From an uncultured Verrucomicrobiota bacterium (GTDB lineage: Bacteria > Verrucomicrobiota > Verrucomicrobiia > Verrucomicrobiales > Verrucomicrobiaceae), in assembly GCA_903838675.1 (NCBI GenBank), contig CAILZI010000240.1:1-45599 (forward strand): 45,599 nt of DNA, written 5' to 3'. Below are positions 1 to 8,621 of the stretch, one piece after another; within the stretch, counting starts at the first letter, position 1, and each line of letters starts with the position of its first letter. The notes under the pieces were generated by a model, which did no database searches, was not told where the DNA came from, and saw only the letters and a list, made by a program, of their open reading frames with translations. The translations under genes were made by a program, and so were the position numbers.

Positions 1-87
1 ATGTATTGGCAATATTGTGAGCGTCCGATCGGATTTGCCGGTTACGGCGAAATTCAGCCACCCAAGGAATTTTTGCGATTTTTTTAA
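1..87 (+). CDS. possible 3' end of a plus-strand gene cut by the window edge
   Basis: An open frame runs from the first base to a TAA at 85-87 (28 codons). It contains aromatic residues and a short PPKEF stretch near its end. It would converge with the minus-strand glycosyltransferase gene that ends at 222. No family is recognised, and a frame this short can be open by chance. It is listed only because it touches the window edge and could be the tail of a longer gene. Confidence 0.15.
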   Translation: MYWQYCERPIGFAGYGEIQPPKEFLRFF

Positions 88-109
88 AAATCTGGTTCAT
101 GATGTGAAC
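86..109 (-). terminator. weak candidate terminator after the glycan cluster
   Basis: On the minus strand, GTTCA-CATCA-TGAAC (109-95) can form a 5-bp stem, followed after three to four bases by five Ts (90-86). It lies about 110 bases after the last gene of the minus-strand cluster (stop at 222). The stem is short and AT-rich, so it is only a candidate end of the transcript. Confidence 0.25.
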
Positions 110-221
110 GATATTTGTTTGGTTTTTTCAAAGTCATAATCCATTACGTAGTGTAGCAGTCAATTCATTGACTCTAAGGGCACAAGTCGTCTGCGACCAA
201 AGCCATAGTACCAGCCATCCA

Positions 222-1244
222 TCACCTGGCCACTGCGTTAAAAACATGGATGTAAGCTTGAGACACAACGGACGCCTCATGGAGTTTCAAATGACTGACA
301 GAGAGTGTGCGCTGATGGACGGCTGAGCACTCACGGCCCAGGCATTCCATCAATGCATCTGCCAGTTCCTGTTCATTGCCATTGGCAAAGGTGCAGCCAC
401 AGGGGCCGATGGCTTCCGGCAGCCCTCCCCCCGAAGAGCCCACCACCCAGCACCCACAGGCCATGCCCTCAAGTGCAACCACTCCAAAAGGCTCGTTCCA
501 ACGCGAGGGAACGACCAGAATGCGATGCTCGTTGAGCAGCCGTACGAGTTCCCCGCCCGACTGCGCGCCCATGAAGGTGATTTGATCCATCACCTGGCAT
601 TGCACGGCGAGCTGTTCCAGCGGCCCGCGTTCCGGGCCGGAACCGATGATGGTCAGCCGGGGCCGATGGCCTGGGTCGCGGAGCAGTGCCAGCGCCTTTA
701 TGAGAACGTCCACGCCCTTGTCGGACACAAGGCGACCGAGAAAAACCAAGTCCTGAGTTTTGGGCACATCCTCAAGACGGCGAAATTGCCGGCTGTCATA
801 CGGATTGGGAATGACCCCCCCCTTGATTCCCAGAAACTGATCCACCGCATGACTGACGGAAATGTTGGCGGCTGCAAAACGGCAAAGCCATTTTTTGAGC
901 CGGTTGAGCAACGTCACGGGCCTGCCGAAATCTTCATACCAGCCATGATGGGTGGCTACCCAAGCCGGACGCCTGAGTCCACAAAACAACCAGGGGAGAA
1001 AACCCCAGAGGCTCACATTGGCATGCACAAACACGTCCCCTCCCCTCACAGCTTGCGCGATGTCCAAAAAGCTTGCCCCGCGCAATACCTGGAATGGAAA
1101 GGTGTCAGACTCAGCATTTCGCGCATCCGTGACCACTGTCACCACATGCCCCATGCGGCTCCATTCAGCAGCCAGCACCTGCACCACGGTTTCCAACCCC
1201 CCGAGCATCGGGTGGAAGGCTGGCGAATAAACCACGATTTTCAC
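222..1244 (-). CDS. GT4-type glycosyltransferase
   Basis: This is a retaining GT-B glycosyltransferase that adds a sugar from a nucleotide donor to a growing cell-surface glycan; it should act at the cytoplasmic face of the inner membrane. The N-terminal half carries the acceptor-domain loop HPMLGGLE (residues 11-18). The C-terminal half has the donor-domain opening FLGRLVSDKG (168-177), the IGSGPE turn (200-205) and an E-x7-E pair (E251, E259), all typical of GT4. At 340 residues it is slightly short but complete. The start is GTG, inside a GTGA overlap with the stop of the upstream gene, which implies translational coupling. It is the last gene of the cluster. Donor and acceptor cannot be read from sequence. 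Confidence 0.9.
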   Translation of the reverse strand: MKIVVYSPAFHPMLGGLETVVQVLAAEWSRMGHVVTVVTDARNAESDTFPFQVLRGASFLDIAQAVRGGDVFVHANVSLWGFLPWLFCGLRRPAWVATHHGWYEDFGRPVTLLNRLKKWLCRFAAANISVSHAVDQFLGIKGGVIPNPYDSRQFRRLEDVPKTQDLVFLGRLVSDKGVDVLIKALALLRDPGHRPRLTIIGSGPERGPLEQLAVQCQVMDQITFMGAQSGGELVRLLNEHRILVVPSRWNEPFGVVALEGMACGCWVVGSSGGGLPEAIGPCGCTFANGNEQELADALMECLGRECSAVHQRTLSVSHLKLHEASVVSQAYIHVFNAVAR

Positions 1245-2485
1245 CGTGGGAGAACCTCCGGTTTTGCCTCAAGCAGGTCACGATACACCTGCTTGATCTG
1301 ATCCCGGTAACGCTGAGGCGAAAACTGCGCGGCAAACAAGCTGGCTTCCCGCCCCTCTCGTTCCGCACGATCCCGATCCCCCTCATACCAACTCAGGCGC
1401 TCAGTGATCGCGCCACTGTCGAGCGCAGGCACACGCCAGGTGGGATCCGGCACAGGCACCCCGCAATGAGTGGTGACAATCACCGGCAACCCGCAGGCCA
1501 TGGCCTCCATGGCCACCAAACCAAAGGAATCCCCCAAAGAGGGCATGACCAGCACCTCCTGCGAATTCAAGAATTCACGTAGTTGGGGGCGGCTCATGTA
1601 GGGCAGACACCTTGGCGTAACGGGGCACCGCTGCAATAGCGGTTGCATGGCAGCATCCACCTGCCCCACCAAGGTCAAGGCCACCGCTGCGCCAAGCGGC
1701 GAAATCGCCTGTAAGAGGTACGGCAGTCCTTTGGCAAGGCTGCCGCAACCAACGGCAGCGACCTGGAGGGGCTGCACCTCAACACGCTTGCGCTGCTCCG
1801 TCTTCCAGAAGTCAGTATCCACCCACAATGGGACGGCCTGGCACTTCTCCGCAGGCACGCCCAAGCCCACCCAGTGTTCCCGTTGCAGTTCGGAACAAAA
1901 GAGGATCACATCGGCCAGTTCTCGCTCCTTTTCCTTATGCTCCACCATCGCGCACGAATCGCAGGGCGGAGGCTTTGGCAGGCCAAACTCTGCCGCAGCT
2001 CGCACCAAAACCTCATCCATAAAAGGGGCAGGGATGCCGTGGCTGTCGAGCACGCATCGCATGCCGCGTTTCTTGGCTTCACGAAAATACCCCAGCGCGC
2101 AGGTTTCCGCCGCCACGGCGATGCGGGCATCGCTGTGACGCAACCGGCGTGCGGCTTGCCACTCAAAGGCCTGAAGATAGGGCAAAGGGTCGATACGCCT
2201 GTTTTTGAACACCTTTTTAATTATCTGCCGAACAAGCTGAGGCAACGGCAGTTCATGAATCTTGCCGGGGGGAAGGGCCTCGCTGCCAAGCGGGAAAGCG
2301 GAAGGCAGGTAGGCAAACCGGGAAAACAGCCGCCCCCACTTTCCTGGCGCATCAAAGATCGAGCACTGCAATCCAGAAAGACAGCCCATCTCCTCAGCTG
2401 CTATGGCCATCTGGAAAATTTCATGGACTCCTATGTAAGCGAGTTCAACACCACCACAATGCTCTGGAGTCAATGCAGGACTCAC
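1241..2485 (-). CDS. GT4-type glycosyltransferase, D-x7-E variant
   Basis: A second GT-B enzyme of the GT4 type, about 414 residues. The C-terminal domain shows AVGCGSLAKGLPYLLQA and LVGQ (donor side), then SLGDSFGLVAMEAMACGLPV, where the usual E-x7-E reads D-x7-E. GTG at 2485 is chosen as start: it makes a GTGA overlap with the stop of the preceding gene and has AGGAAGG nine bases upstream. An ATG at 2494 is in frame, but that Shine-Dalgarno-like run would then touch the start codon. It sits between two other transferase genes with overlapping ends, so it is co-translated with them and probably adds a neighbouring residue of the same glycan. Confidence 0.85.
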   Translation of the reverse strand: MSPALTPEHCGGVELAYIGVHEIFQMAIAAEEMGCLSGLQCSIFDAPGKWGRLFSRFAYLPSAFPLGSEALPPGKIHELPLPQLVRQIIKKVFKNRRIDPLPYLQAFEWQAARRLRHSDARIAVAAETCALGYFREAKKRGMRCVLDSHGIPAPFMDEVLVRAAAEFGLPKPPPCDSCAMVEHKEKERELADVILFCSELQREHWVGLGVPAEKCQAVPLWVDTDFWKTEQRKRVEVQPLQVAAVGCGSLAKGLPYLLQAISPLGAAVALTLVGQVDAAMQPLLQRCPVTPRCLPYMSRPQLREFLNSQEVLVMPSLGDSFGLVAMEAMACGLPVIVTTHCGVPVPDPTWRVPALDSGAITERLSWYEGDRDRAEREGREASLFAAQFSPQRYRDQIKQVYRDLLEAKPEVLPR

Positions 2486-3585
2486 GACAGACATCCTTCC
2501 TGTTTATGGCGTTCAATCAGGTCTGCATAGACTTCAGCGGTAGCCGCAAGTCCGTGGGGCATATACCACTCCCGCACATTGCGGCTGATCTGATCAAAAT
2601 AGGCGGTGTCATCGCCACAAGGGAACTCATGCCGGAGCGCAAGATAGGTTCTTCCTGCCACCAAACCGTCTGGCAATGTTTCCATCACCGTCTGAATCAA
2701 AGGCACGACTCCGTGTGCGGCAAAAGCGGCAAAAATGCCCGATTTCCCCAGCAACAACGGTCCATGAAATACATGTCCAAACGCCGATTTTGCCAGTATC
2801 GCCGAAACTTCTTCAGCAGTCAGAAAACCAGGCTGTACCACCGGAAAATTTAAGCCTGCCGGCACGAGGACAGGGCGTCCAATCATTATGACTTCAGAGA
2901 CTTTTGCTCGTCTTACACCATCCGCAAGCCCCTGCCAGTAGTTCGCACCAGGCATTTGGCCACCAAAGTTGGAATTGAAAACCACAATGCGTCGCACACG
3001 CTCTGACCAAGATTCACCATTATCGAGCTCCCCGAAATTGGATACCACCGGCAAGATGACCAGCTGTCGAAGGATATGTGATGAAACGGCATTCAAGGCC
3101 TTGGCGTTGACTTCACAATTCGTCAGGGCTGCGTCAGACAGCTCTCTCAAACGCCGCGCCACATACAGCTGCAAAGGACGCAGCCAAAAGGCGCTGGTGG
3201 TGATGGGCCCCGAAGCTGCCACCTCGTGAAACATGGTGATCAAAGGCACCTTGGGAAAGCGCCGTTTGAAAGATTGCAATGTAGGCAACAGCCACAGCGG
3301 CGCCCCCCGTCTGGCATAACCGTAGCCAGAATACTGCAAGACTGCTCCCACGGGCGGCTGCTCCGCAAGATCTGCCCAGGTTTCACGTCGCCGCCTCAGA
3401 CGGCGAACTTCCCAGCCCGCTGGTTGTTCGCCCTCAGGCCAGTTATCATCCGCGACAAGAATTCGTGAATGCCCCCCCTGCTGGCGCCGCCATTCAGCAC
3501 CCAACAAACGCGCATAATCACCTACCCCGCATCTTGTAGGGGCAAAATGCGAAACGAATTGTATCAGCCGGGGCACAGCATACAT
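2482..3585 (-). CDS. GT-B-like glycosyltransferase, weakly conserved donor domain
   Basis: The N-terminus has the GT4-like pattern HFAPTRCGVGDYARLLGAEW, normally the acceptor-side glycine loop. The middle contains YSGYGYARRGAPLWLL and FHEVAASGP. The second half (VVFNSNFGGQMP..., then FGHVFHGPLLLGKSG) lacks a clear E-x7-E, so donor binding may be atypical. ATG at 3585 is preferred over an in-frame GTG at 3615. The gene overlaps the next transferase by four bases. Context makes a glycosyltransferase role likely; a non-catalytic partner is also possible. Confidence 0.7.
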   Translation of the reverse strand: MYAVPRLIQFVSHFAPTRCGVGDYARLLGAEWRRQQGGHSRILVADDNWPEGEQPAGWEVRRLRRRRETWADLAEQPPVGAVLQYSGYGYARRGAPLWLLPTLQSFKRRFPKVPLITMFHEVAASGPITTSAFWLRPLQLYVARRLRELSDAALTNCEVNAKALNAVSSHILRQLVILPVVSNFGELDNGESWSERVRRIVVFNSNFGGQMPGANYWQGLADGVRRAKVSEVIMIGRPVLVPAGLNFPVVQPGFLTAEEVSAILAKSAFGHVFHGPLLLGKSGIFAAFAAHGVVPLIQTVMETLPDGLVAGRTYLALRHEFPCGDDTAYFDQISRNVREWYMPHGLAATAEVYADLIERHKQEGCLS

Positions 3586-3798
3586 GTATTGATCTTGACC
3601 ACGCGACGCAAGCACCGTGCTTGGCAGATGAGCGCTAATAGGCGGCTTTGAGTCCTAATAATAAGTGCCCTACAGAACCATCACCGTCCTGAAGAAAGAT
3701 GAATAATAACCTGTCTCCATAGGATGAATTCAGTTTGTGGCATAGAAACGCTTATTGCGGCTGAATACGCGTCTGAGCAGCTTGATCCGACGCAAGAA

Positions 3799-4668
3799 TC
3801 ATCGGGTAGAATCAGGGCGTTTGGAAGGCTGGGTGAAGGTTGGAGCTGACACAAGCGGGCTGCATGCCACCAGAACACCATCCACCGAATAGGATTCATC
3901 CAAAGTCACGGAAGTGAGGATTCGATAACCACAGCTCACCAGAAAAGCCTCGCATTTCCGATGCAGTTCCATGCTGTAAGTTGAGATAAAGAGATAGTCC
4001 ACCTGGCGGCCAGCCAAGAGAGGGGCTGATCCATGCAGCATGTCAAGTTCGAAGCCTTGGATGTCGGAGTGCAAAACATTTAAATGCTTTAGTCCATGCT
4101 CGACCATCAAAGAGCTGACACAGGCAATGCGAACACCATCAGGAGCTACCTCATCCTCAGCTCCAACATAAGCCTGGGTAAAATGGCCCTGGCATGCATT
4201 GACTTCGAAGTTTTTCTTACCCATGGCCAAGTTTTTTTGCTCTGGCTCCACAAGGTAAACTTTCGCATCAGTCACCTCCTTCACGAACCAGAGCGCGTAG
4301 AAGCCCCAATAAGCCCCCAGTTCCATCATCGTGCCCCCCGGCGGAATTACTTTGAGAATGGCATCAAACACCACTTCCTCCTGTGGTTCATGGCAGCCTC
4401 CATTGGCTGCAATCAAGCGGGTTACCTCTTTCCCGTAATAGCTGTCAGCCAAAACTCGGATGCCATTATGCATGGTCTGCAGGCCATCGATAACATGCCC
4501 AGCATCGGAAACACGTAAAAGTCTGGCATTATCTGGGCAAACTTGAACAAGTTCAGCTCTTTTCTGCCAAGATTCGTGCTCCGCTCTGGCAGATTTCCAG
4601 AGCACCAACCGATGCCATAAACCGGGGCAAAACGTATGCCCCACCCAACGAGCCATGCGATGAATCAT
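3799..4668 (-). CDS. FkbM-family methyltransferase (module with decayed transferase)
   Basis: SAM-dependent methyltransferase of the FkbM type, which usually O-methylates sugars or glycan hydroxyls. The Rossmann motif I appears as MMELGAYWGFYALWF, the acidic strand-2 end as VYLVEPEQ, and the FkbM core as HSDIQGFELDMLHGS, where D-I-Q-G replaces the usual D-(V/I)-E-G. The N-terminal 120 residues are more divergent. The ATG lies one base after the stop of a decayed CgeB-like gene (4670-4988), matching the spacing of the intact CgeB/FkbM pair at 6729/6727. The substrate is unknown. About 210 bases without a recognised gene separate its stop from the next transferase start. Confidence 0.8.
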   Translation of the reverse strand: MIHRMARWVGHTFCPGLWHRLVLWKSARAEHESWQKRAELVQVCPDNARLLRVSDAGHVIDGLQTMHNGIRVLADSYYGKEVTRLIAANGGCHEPQEEVVFDAILKVIPPGGTMMELGAYWGFYALWFVKEVTDAKVYLVEPEQKNLAMGKKNFEVNACQGHFTQAYVGAEDEVAPDGVRIACVSSLMVEHGLKHLNVLHSDIQGFELDMLHGSAPLLAGRQVDYLFISTYSMELHRKCEAFLVSCGYRILTSVTLDESYSVDGVLVACSPLVSAPTFTQPSKRPDSTR

Positions 4669-4669
4669 T

Positions 4670-4988
4670 TTAATATCTAAATGGGTATTTCCGTGCAGGT
4701 GATGCTTTTACTGTTGAAAATTCATCTATCACCGGAAGTATTCGGCAAACCTGATCATTGACTGTTCAACGTGAATTAATGCTGGCATGAGTGCGATTCA
4801 ACATTCCCCGGAAATTTCCGATTCGCGGTGAAAATTTTGAGAAAAATCTGCTGCCCTGAATTATCCATGTTTGTTTCGAGTGCCCGGTTGCAGCCCATGA
4901 TCGAGGCAAGCACTGCGGGATCGTGAACAATCATCAGTGTTTTGGATGTACTACATTCAAAATAACAGAAAGATGTCGTTAAAAAATC
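4670..4988 (-). pseudogene. decayed C-terminal third of a CgeB-like glycosyltransferase
   Basis: This explains most of the 361-base gap at 4669-5029. Reading the minus strand from 4988 gives TTSFCYFECSTSKTLMIVHD, then a segment holding IMGCN and LETNM. The intact gene at 6729-7715 has TTFRYFECMSSKTLMIGHCP followed by IMGYN and IEANL. After a frame change near 4790, the next frame reads N-R-T-H...stop-T-V-N-D-Q, aligned with D-R-N-Y...W-T-V-A-H-Q of the intact protein; the TGA at 4768-4766 replaces the Trp codon. The frame closes with TAA at 4672-4670, one base before the FkbM ATG. The N-terminal two thirds are missing. Residues are clearly diverged, so the decay is not a recent sequencing-type error. 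Confidence 0.8.
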
Positions 4989-5029
4989 CTCACAGGTCTT
5001 GCTGAATTACTTGGAGGTGAAAATCAAAC

Positions 5030-5908
5030 TCAGACATGAAGAAATCTCGCAACGAGAAAAAATCTTTTATCAGGCAAAACGGCATCTTGATTCCACCGCA
5101 GAAAAGGATGTTTTTCTTCTTCGGCAATATACAATTCATACTCTCTCTTTGGAAAAAAACCCAGCAGTTTTTCTAAGCTGCCATTTTCTTCCAAACCGGC
5201 ACCAACGTGGACCTCCACAAAGAAATCAGCCCCCTGCTTCAGCACCGTCCGCGCGCCAGCGAGTGCCTGGCACTCATAGCCCTCGACATCGATAAAAACT
5301 ACATCTGGCTTCCCGTACTGGGCGGCCAGTCCATCAATGCTCACTTGTGGAACTCGTTCCCCCACCCCATCATTCCGCACATGTCCGTTCAAGGTGGACG
5401 AAAAACATTTTTCCCCTCCATGCTCCTCACCCACAACGGCATGAAGGATCTGAATGGACTCCACATGATTCAAGTCGGCATTCTTCCGAGCCATCAAAAC
5501 ATTGTGTGGTGAACCCTCTACTGCAACCACCCTGCCGCCAGGATTGCATTCCACAGCCAGCAGTATAGCCACTACTCCTTGGTGCGCCCCGAGATCAAAC
5601 ACCAATGCTCCAGGCTTCAGACTCCACTGCTTTAGAAGTGTGATTTCCTCCAACTGTTCCCAGTCGTGATCGTACCATCCCTGTGCTAAGTTGTCACCAA
5701 TACAAACCGACAATTTATGAATCCCATAGCGGTGCTGTACTATATGACTCCTAAATTCGGCCACACTTCGACTAAGCAACCACTGCTGAATTGAATGTAC
5801 CATGCCTGAAGGCAGCCATTTTTTAATGAATTTGCGGAGCGAATACCTATTCATGTCAACTTGCTGAGATGCACCATTTAGGATTGGATGGCATTGTGAT
5901 ATTTTCAC
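5030..5908 (-). CDS. FkbM-family methyltransferase
   Basis: FkbM-type SAM-dependent methyltransferase, 292 residues. Motif I is ALVFDLGAHQGVVAILLA, strand 2 ends in VVAVEGSPHNV, and the family-specific FIDVEGYECQALAGA (D-V-E-G) is followed by FVEVHVGAG. ATG at 5908 leaves six bases after the preceding FkbM gene; ATG at 5854 (MNRYSLRKF) is an alternative. Likely role: O-methylation of a sugar in the surface glycan. It belongs to a minus-strand run glycosyltransferase-FkbM-FkbM-decayed glycosyltransferase-FkbM. Codon use is AT-rich relative to the genes further right. Confidence 0.85.
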   Translation of the reverse strand: MKISQCHPILNGASQQVDMNRYSLRKFIKKWLPSGMVHSIQQWLLSRSVAEFRSHIVQHRYGIHKLSVCIGDNLAQGWYDHDWEQLEEITLLKQWSLKPGALVFDLGAHQGVVAILLAVECNPGGRVVAVEGSPHNVLMARKNADLNHVESIQILHAVVGEEHGGEKCFSSTLNGHVRNDGVGERVPQVSIDGLAAQYGKPDVVFIDVEGYECQALAGARTVLKQGADFFVEVHVGAGLEENGSLEKLLGFFPKREYELYIAEEEKHPFLRWNQDAVLPDKRFFLVARFLHV

Positions 5909-5914
5909 ATAGTG

Positions 5915-6727
5915 CTAACTATGCCTTTCAAAGGACAAACTAGGCAGCATCAAGAAGCTTTCCGTTGTTAACATCGATAAAACTAATTGCCTTGATGTCC
6001 GCATTTGTATTGCATATGGCAAAGCAAACAGTTCGTAACCTGCCTGCGCAGCCCATTCCAGTAACTCCGATGGATCACAATCATAAGCTTTAAGATTAGT
6101 CAAGCTCCACTCAAGGAGAATTGCAGGATGGCAGGTCTGGATAAGGTTGGCTGCCCCTTGGAGAACCGCAAGTTCAGCGCCTTCAACATCGCACTTGATC
6201 ACACTCACCAGCGGTCTTCTCACTTTATCCCACTCGACATCCAAGGTTGTTATCTCCACCTGCACTTTAGCAGTGAGAGTTGCTCGATGAGTACTTTTCA
6301 GGCCATCAAACAGACTATCCTGATGCGAGGATAAACAAAATGAAGTTGTGCCCACTGATGCCCCCACAGCCTTCGAAACCAGGCTCCACCGAGTTCCAAA
6401 TGGGCTGGCCTTCACTGTCTGCTCAAGTGATGGAAGCACATTAGATGAAGGCTCAAAGGCAAGAACATTAACCTCTGAAGTTTGGCGCAATACAGGAATC
6501 GACATGAGTCCAATATTGCACCCAACGTCGAACATCCAGGTTCCAGAACGGGCAAAATGAGTTAACACTTGGACGTTCGAATATTCGAAAATCCCCTGCT
6601 CGCAAGCAGCACGAAAACTTTTGGATCCTTTCGTGAAAAACACACGGACGCCAAAGTACGGAAACGAACCGGACAGACCTGGCAAGTAGTTATATATTAA
6701 ATATTTTATATATCGGCGAAAATTCAT
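5915..6727 (-). CDS. FkbM-family methyltransferase (paired with CgeB-like transferase)
   Basis: FkbM-type methyltransferase of 270 residues. Motif I reads MFDVGCNIGLMSIPV and the strand-2 acidic residue lies in VLAFEPSSNV. The FkbM signature is IKCDVEGAELAVLQGA, followed by ILLEWSLTN. Its ATG is one base past the stop of the CgeB-like glycosyltransferase gene, so the two are probably translated together; a transferred sugar may be methylated by its partner. The N-terminal stretch is basic and aromatic (KYLIYNYLPG) and could touch the membrane. The substrate cannot be named. Confidence 0.85.
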   Translation of the reverse strand: MNFRRYIKYLIYNYLPGLSGSFPYFGVRVFFTKGSKSFRAACEQGIFEYSNVQVLTHFARSGTWMFDVGCNIGLMSIPVLRQTSEVNVLAFEPSSNVLPSLEQTVKASPFGTRWSLVSKAVGASVGTTSFCLSSHQDSLFDGLKSTHRATLTAKVQVEITTLDVEWDKVRRPLVSVIKCDVEGAELAVLQGAANLIQTCHPAILLEWSLTNLKAYDCDPSELLEWAAQAGYELFALPYAIQMRTSRQLVLSMLTTESFLMLPSLSFERHS

Positions 6728-6728
6728 A

Positions 6729-7715
6729 TCACAGTTTTTTCATTTTTGTAATTTGTCCTTGTGCAGTTTCCCCTGCCTCTTCCAAAGCGGCTCGGATTTT
6801 TGCAGCCTGATGCGCAACTGTCCAAGTCTGGCGCAAAACATTGTAGTTCCGGTCCACGAAGGCCTGGTAGTTATTGATCTTCGGAAGCAGGTGCTTGACG
6901 AGCTGCTCTTCAGGAGCCTCAAGATTCGCCTCGATAACTGGATTGTATCCCATGATCTCAATAAGCTCTGCCGGACAATGGCCGATCATCAGCGTCTTTG
7001 ACGACATGCATTCGAAGTAACGGAAAGTAGTGGTTTCCACCCCTTGTGCCTGCTGGGGATGAGTCATTGATCGGGGAAAGCAGACTACTACTTTTGATCT
7101 TGCATATGTCTTAACGACCTCCGCATACGGTATGCCTCCAGGGTGCGCAGCTTGGGGATACTCATGGCAGCAGCCTGCTTTGGCAAGCGGTTCCCGAATG
7201 CGCTCGTGAAATGAAGGAAACGGACGCCCAATTTCAAAAACATCCACTGACCGTTCGACCAGCGGCAAAGAAGAATCAAATCCCGCAGGATCCACAGCTT
7301 CTGGCAGCCAGCGGAAATCCACGCCAGGCACTCGGCGTTGCATCTCTGCCATCGGAAGCTTGGCGGAAATGAATGCAATCCGGGGGCGATTGAGCTCAAA
7401 GACCCTCTGCCAGTCGTCCCAAGTATACGGCCATAGATCAAAGCTACAGGTCACCAGTGGATGCCTCAGCACATAAGGGTAAAAAGCATTCCGCCAAGGA
7501 TGATACAGGTGGGCAAACACAGGCTCAGCATTTGGTAGCAAGGGCAAACGCCGCAGTCCCATAAGCCCGACCAGCTTTGCCAGAGCCCGTGCGGGCTTCC
7601 AACCCAGTGGGCTCGCCCTGTTTGGCACTCCCTCACGCTCCAAAGCCCGAACGAGCATAAGAATGGTCGGACGAATGTGGGGGTCGTTGGAAGGCAGAAA
7701 AACTTGGAATGCCAT
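6729..7715 (-). CDS. CgeB-like GT-B glycosyltransferase
   Basis: A 328-residue protein resembling the CgeB/Glyco_trans_1_2 group. It opens MAFQVFLPSNDPHIRPTIL. The C-terminal domain has VDVFEIGRPFPSFHERIREP, then a conserved block RSKVVVCFPRSMTHPQQAQG and the RYFECMSSKTLMIGHCPAELI segment, which in this group forms the donor site; the FEC segment takes the place of the classic E-x7-E. The start ATG at 7715 is supported by the lack of a better upstream frame. A diverged fragment of a paralogue lies at 4670-4988. Donor and acceptor are unknown. Its stop is one base from an FkbM methyltransferase gene. Confidence 0.8.
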   Translation of the reverse strand: MAFQVFLPSNDPHIRPTILMLVRALEREGVPNRASPLGWKPARALAKLVGLMGLRRLPLLPNAEPVFAHLYHPWRNAFYPYVLRHPLVTCSFDLWPYTWDDWQRVFELNRPRIAFISAKLPMAEMQRRVPGVDFRWLPEAVDPAGFDSSLPLVERSVDVFEIGRPFPSFHERIREPLAKAGCCHEYPQAAHPGGIPYAEVVKTYARSKVVVCFPRSMTHPQQAQGVETTTFRYFECMSSKTLMIGHCPAELIEIMGYNPVIEANLEAPEEQLVKHLLPKINNYQAFVDRNYNVLRQTWTVAHQAAKIRAALEEAGETAQGQITKMKKL

Positions 7716-7758
7716 GGTGACAGACTAAAAAATCGGTGATCGCCGTATTCCTAATAAC

Positions 7759-7810
7759 AGAACAATTCTCTAAGCTTACAGGTTAATATACATCACTTAA
7801 GTATTGTTCT
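7759..7810 (-). promoter_or_regulatory. AT-rich spacer with inverted repeat and possible promoter
   Basis: The 125-base spacer before the CgeB-like gene contains AGAACAAT (7759-7766) and its exact reverse complement ATTGTTCT (7803-7810). Between them, on the minus strand, lies TATATT (7790-7785), with TTAGAA 16 bases upstream. This is a plausible weak promoter with a flanking operator-like repeat for the 7715-to-3799 gene group. It is a pattern call only. Confidence 0.25.
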
Positions 7811-7840
7811 AACAAAGTTCATTTGGGGACTCACCGTTTG

Positions 7841-8560
7841 TTACTCAGAAGCTTTGACTGCTTCAACGTAAAGACTTTCGCGAGCACGCCATTCCATATC
7901 GAGAGCCAACTCTGGCATCCGTGATTCACCGAAAGCACAGTTTGCCACGTCGGTAAAACCCAACTCCTCCAACAATTTTCGCAAGGTTTCAAAATCATAG
8001 GCATACTTGTGTTCATCAGCCTGCCGAAAAAGAAAATTCACTACCTGCAGCTTGGTTTGGTAACAAATCCCATAACCAATGTCTTTCCGGTCTTCACCTG
8101 ACAATCGAAGCTTGATCATTTCATCCCACCCCGAAGCACAATAAGCCCTCAAGAAGGCCGCAGCATCCGGCACTATGATACGAATAACCCCTCCTGGCTT
8201 CATAATGCGGAGACACTCTTTGAGAAACGCCGGAGCATCAGTTTGATATTCCAGGTGCTCGAGAAAATGCTCGGTAAAAATGCCACGAGCGCAGTTATCT
8301 GGTAATGGCAGCGGATAGCGACAATCCCAAAGACAATTGACACCCTCGGCCAAAAATGCATCAACATTGATCCAATTGGGCCGTCCAGCCGGCCCAGTCC
8401 CAACGTTCACAAGCGCCTCGGTCGCATTCTCAAACCTGCGCTTCATCTTTCGCTTTCCGAGTCGGACTTTAAACATAACCAACTCCATTCGCACCAATCT
8501 CCAAACTGGCATGGGCATAAAAAATGTGAGGAAGCGACGAATAAAAAATTTTGAACTCAT
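7841..8560 (-). CDS. class I SAM-dependent methyltransferase
   Basis: A 239-residue methyltransferase of the Methyltransf_11/COG4627-like type. Motif I is degenerate (LVNVGTGPAGRPNWINVDAF). The strong part is the GIFTEHFLEHLEYQTDAPAF segment followed by KECLRIMKPGGVIRIIVPDA (post-I and motif III). The N-terminus (KFFIRRFLTFFMPMPVWRLV) is a hydrophobic-basic stretch that could attach it to the membrane. It lies in the polysaccharide cluster between the CgeB-like gene and a GT2 gene, so the acceptor is probably a glycan sugar. It is not an FkbM enzyme, which adds to the diversity of methyl transfer in this locus. Confidence 0.8.
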   Translation of the reverse strand: MSSKFFIRRFLTFFMPMPVWRLVRMELVMFKVRLGKRKMKRRFENATEALVNVGTGPAGRPNWINVDAFLAEGVNCLWDCRYPLPLPDNCARGIFTEHFLEHLEYQTDAPAFLKECLRIMKPGGVIRIIVPDAAAFLRAYCASGWDEMIKLRLSGEDRKDIGYGICYQTKLQVVNFLFRQADEHKYAYDFETLRKLLEELGFTDVANCAFGESRMPELALDMEWRARESLYVEAVKASE

Positions 8561-8621
8561 TATGTAAATATTGATGTTTTTAAACTGCCGCAGCCAGAAA
8601 GACGATCTTTTAGAGGTTCCT

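Noticed and set aside
3616..3798. Spacer after the 3799-4668 FkbM gene as another gene remnant
   Set aside because: All three minus frames were read; no similarity to neighbouring proteins was found.
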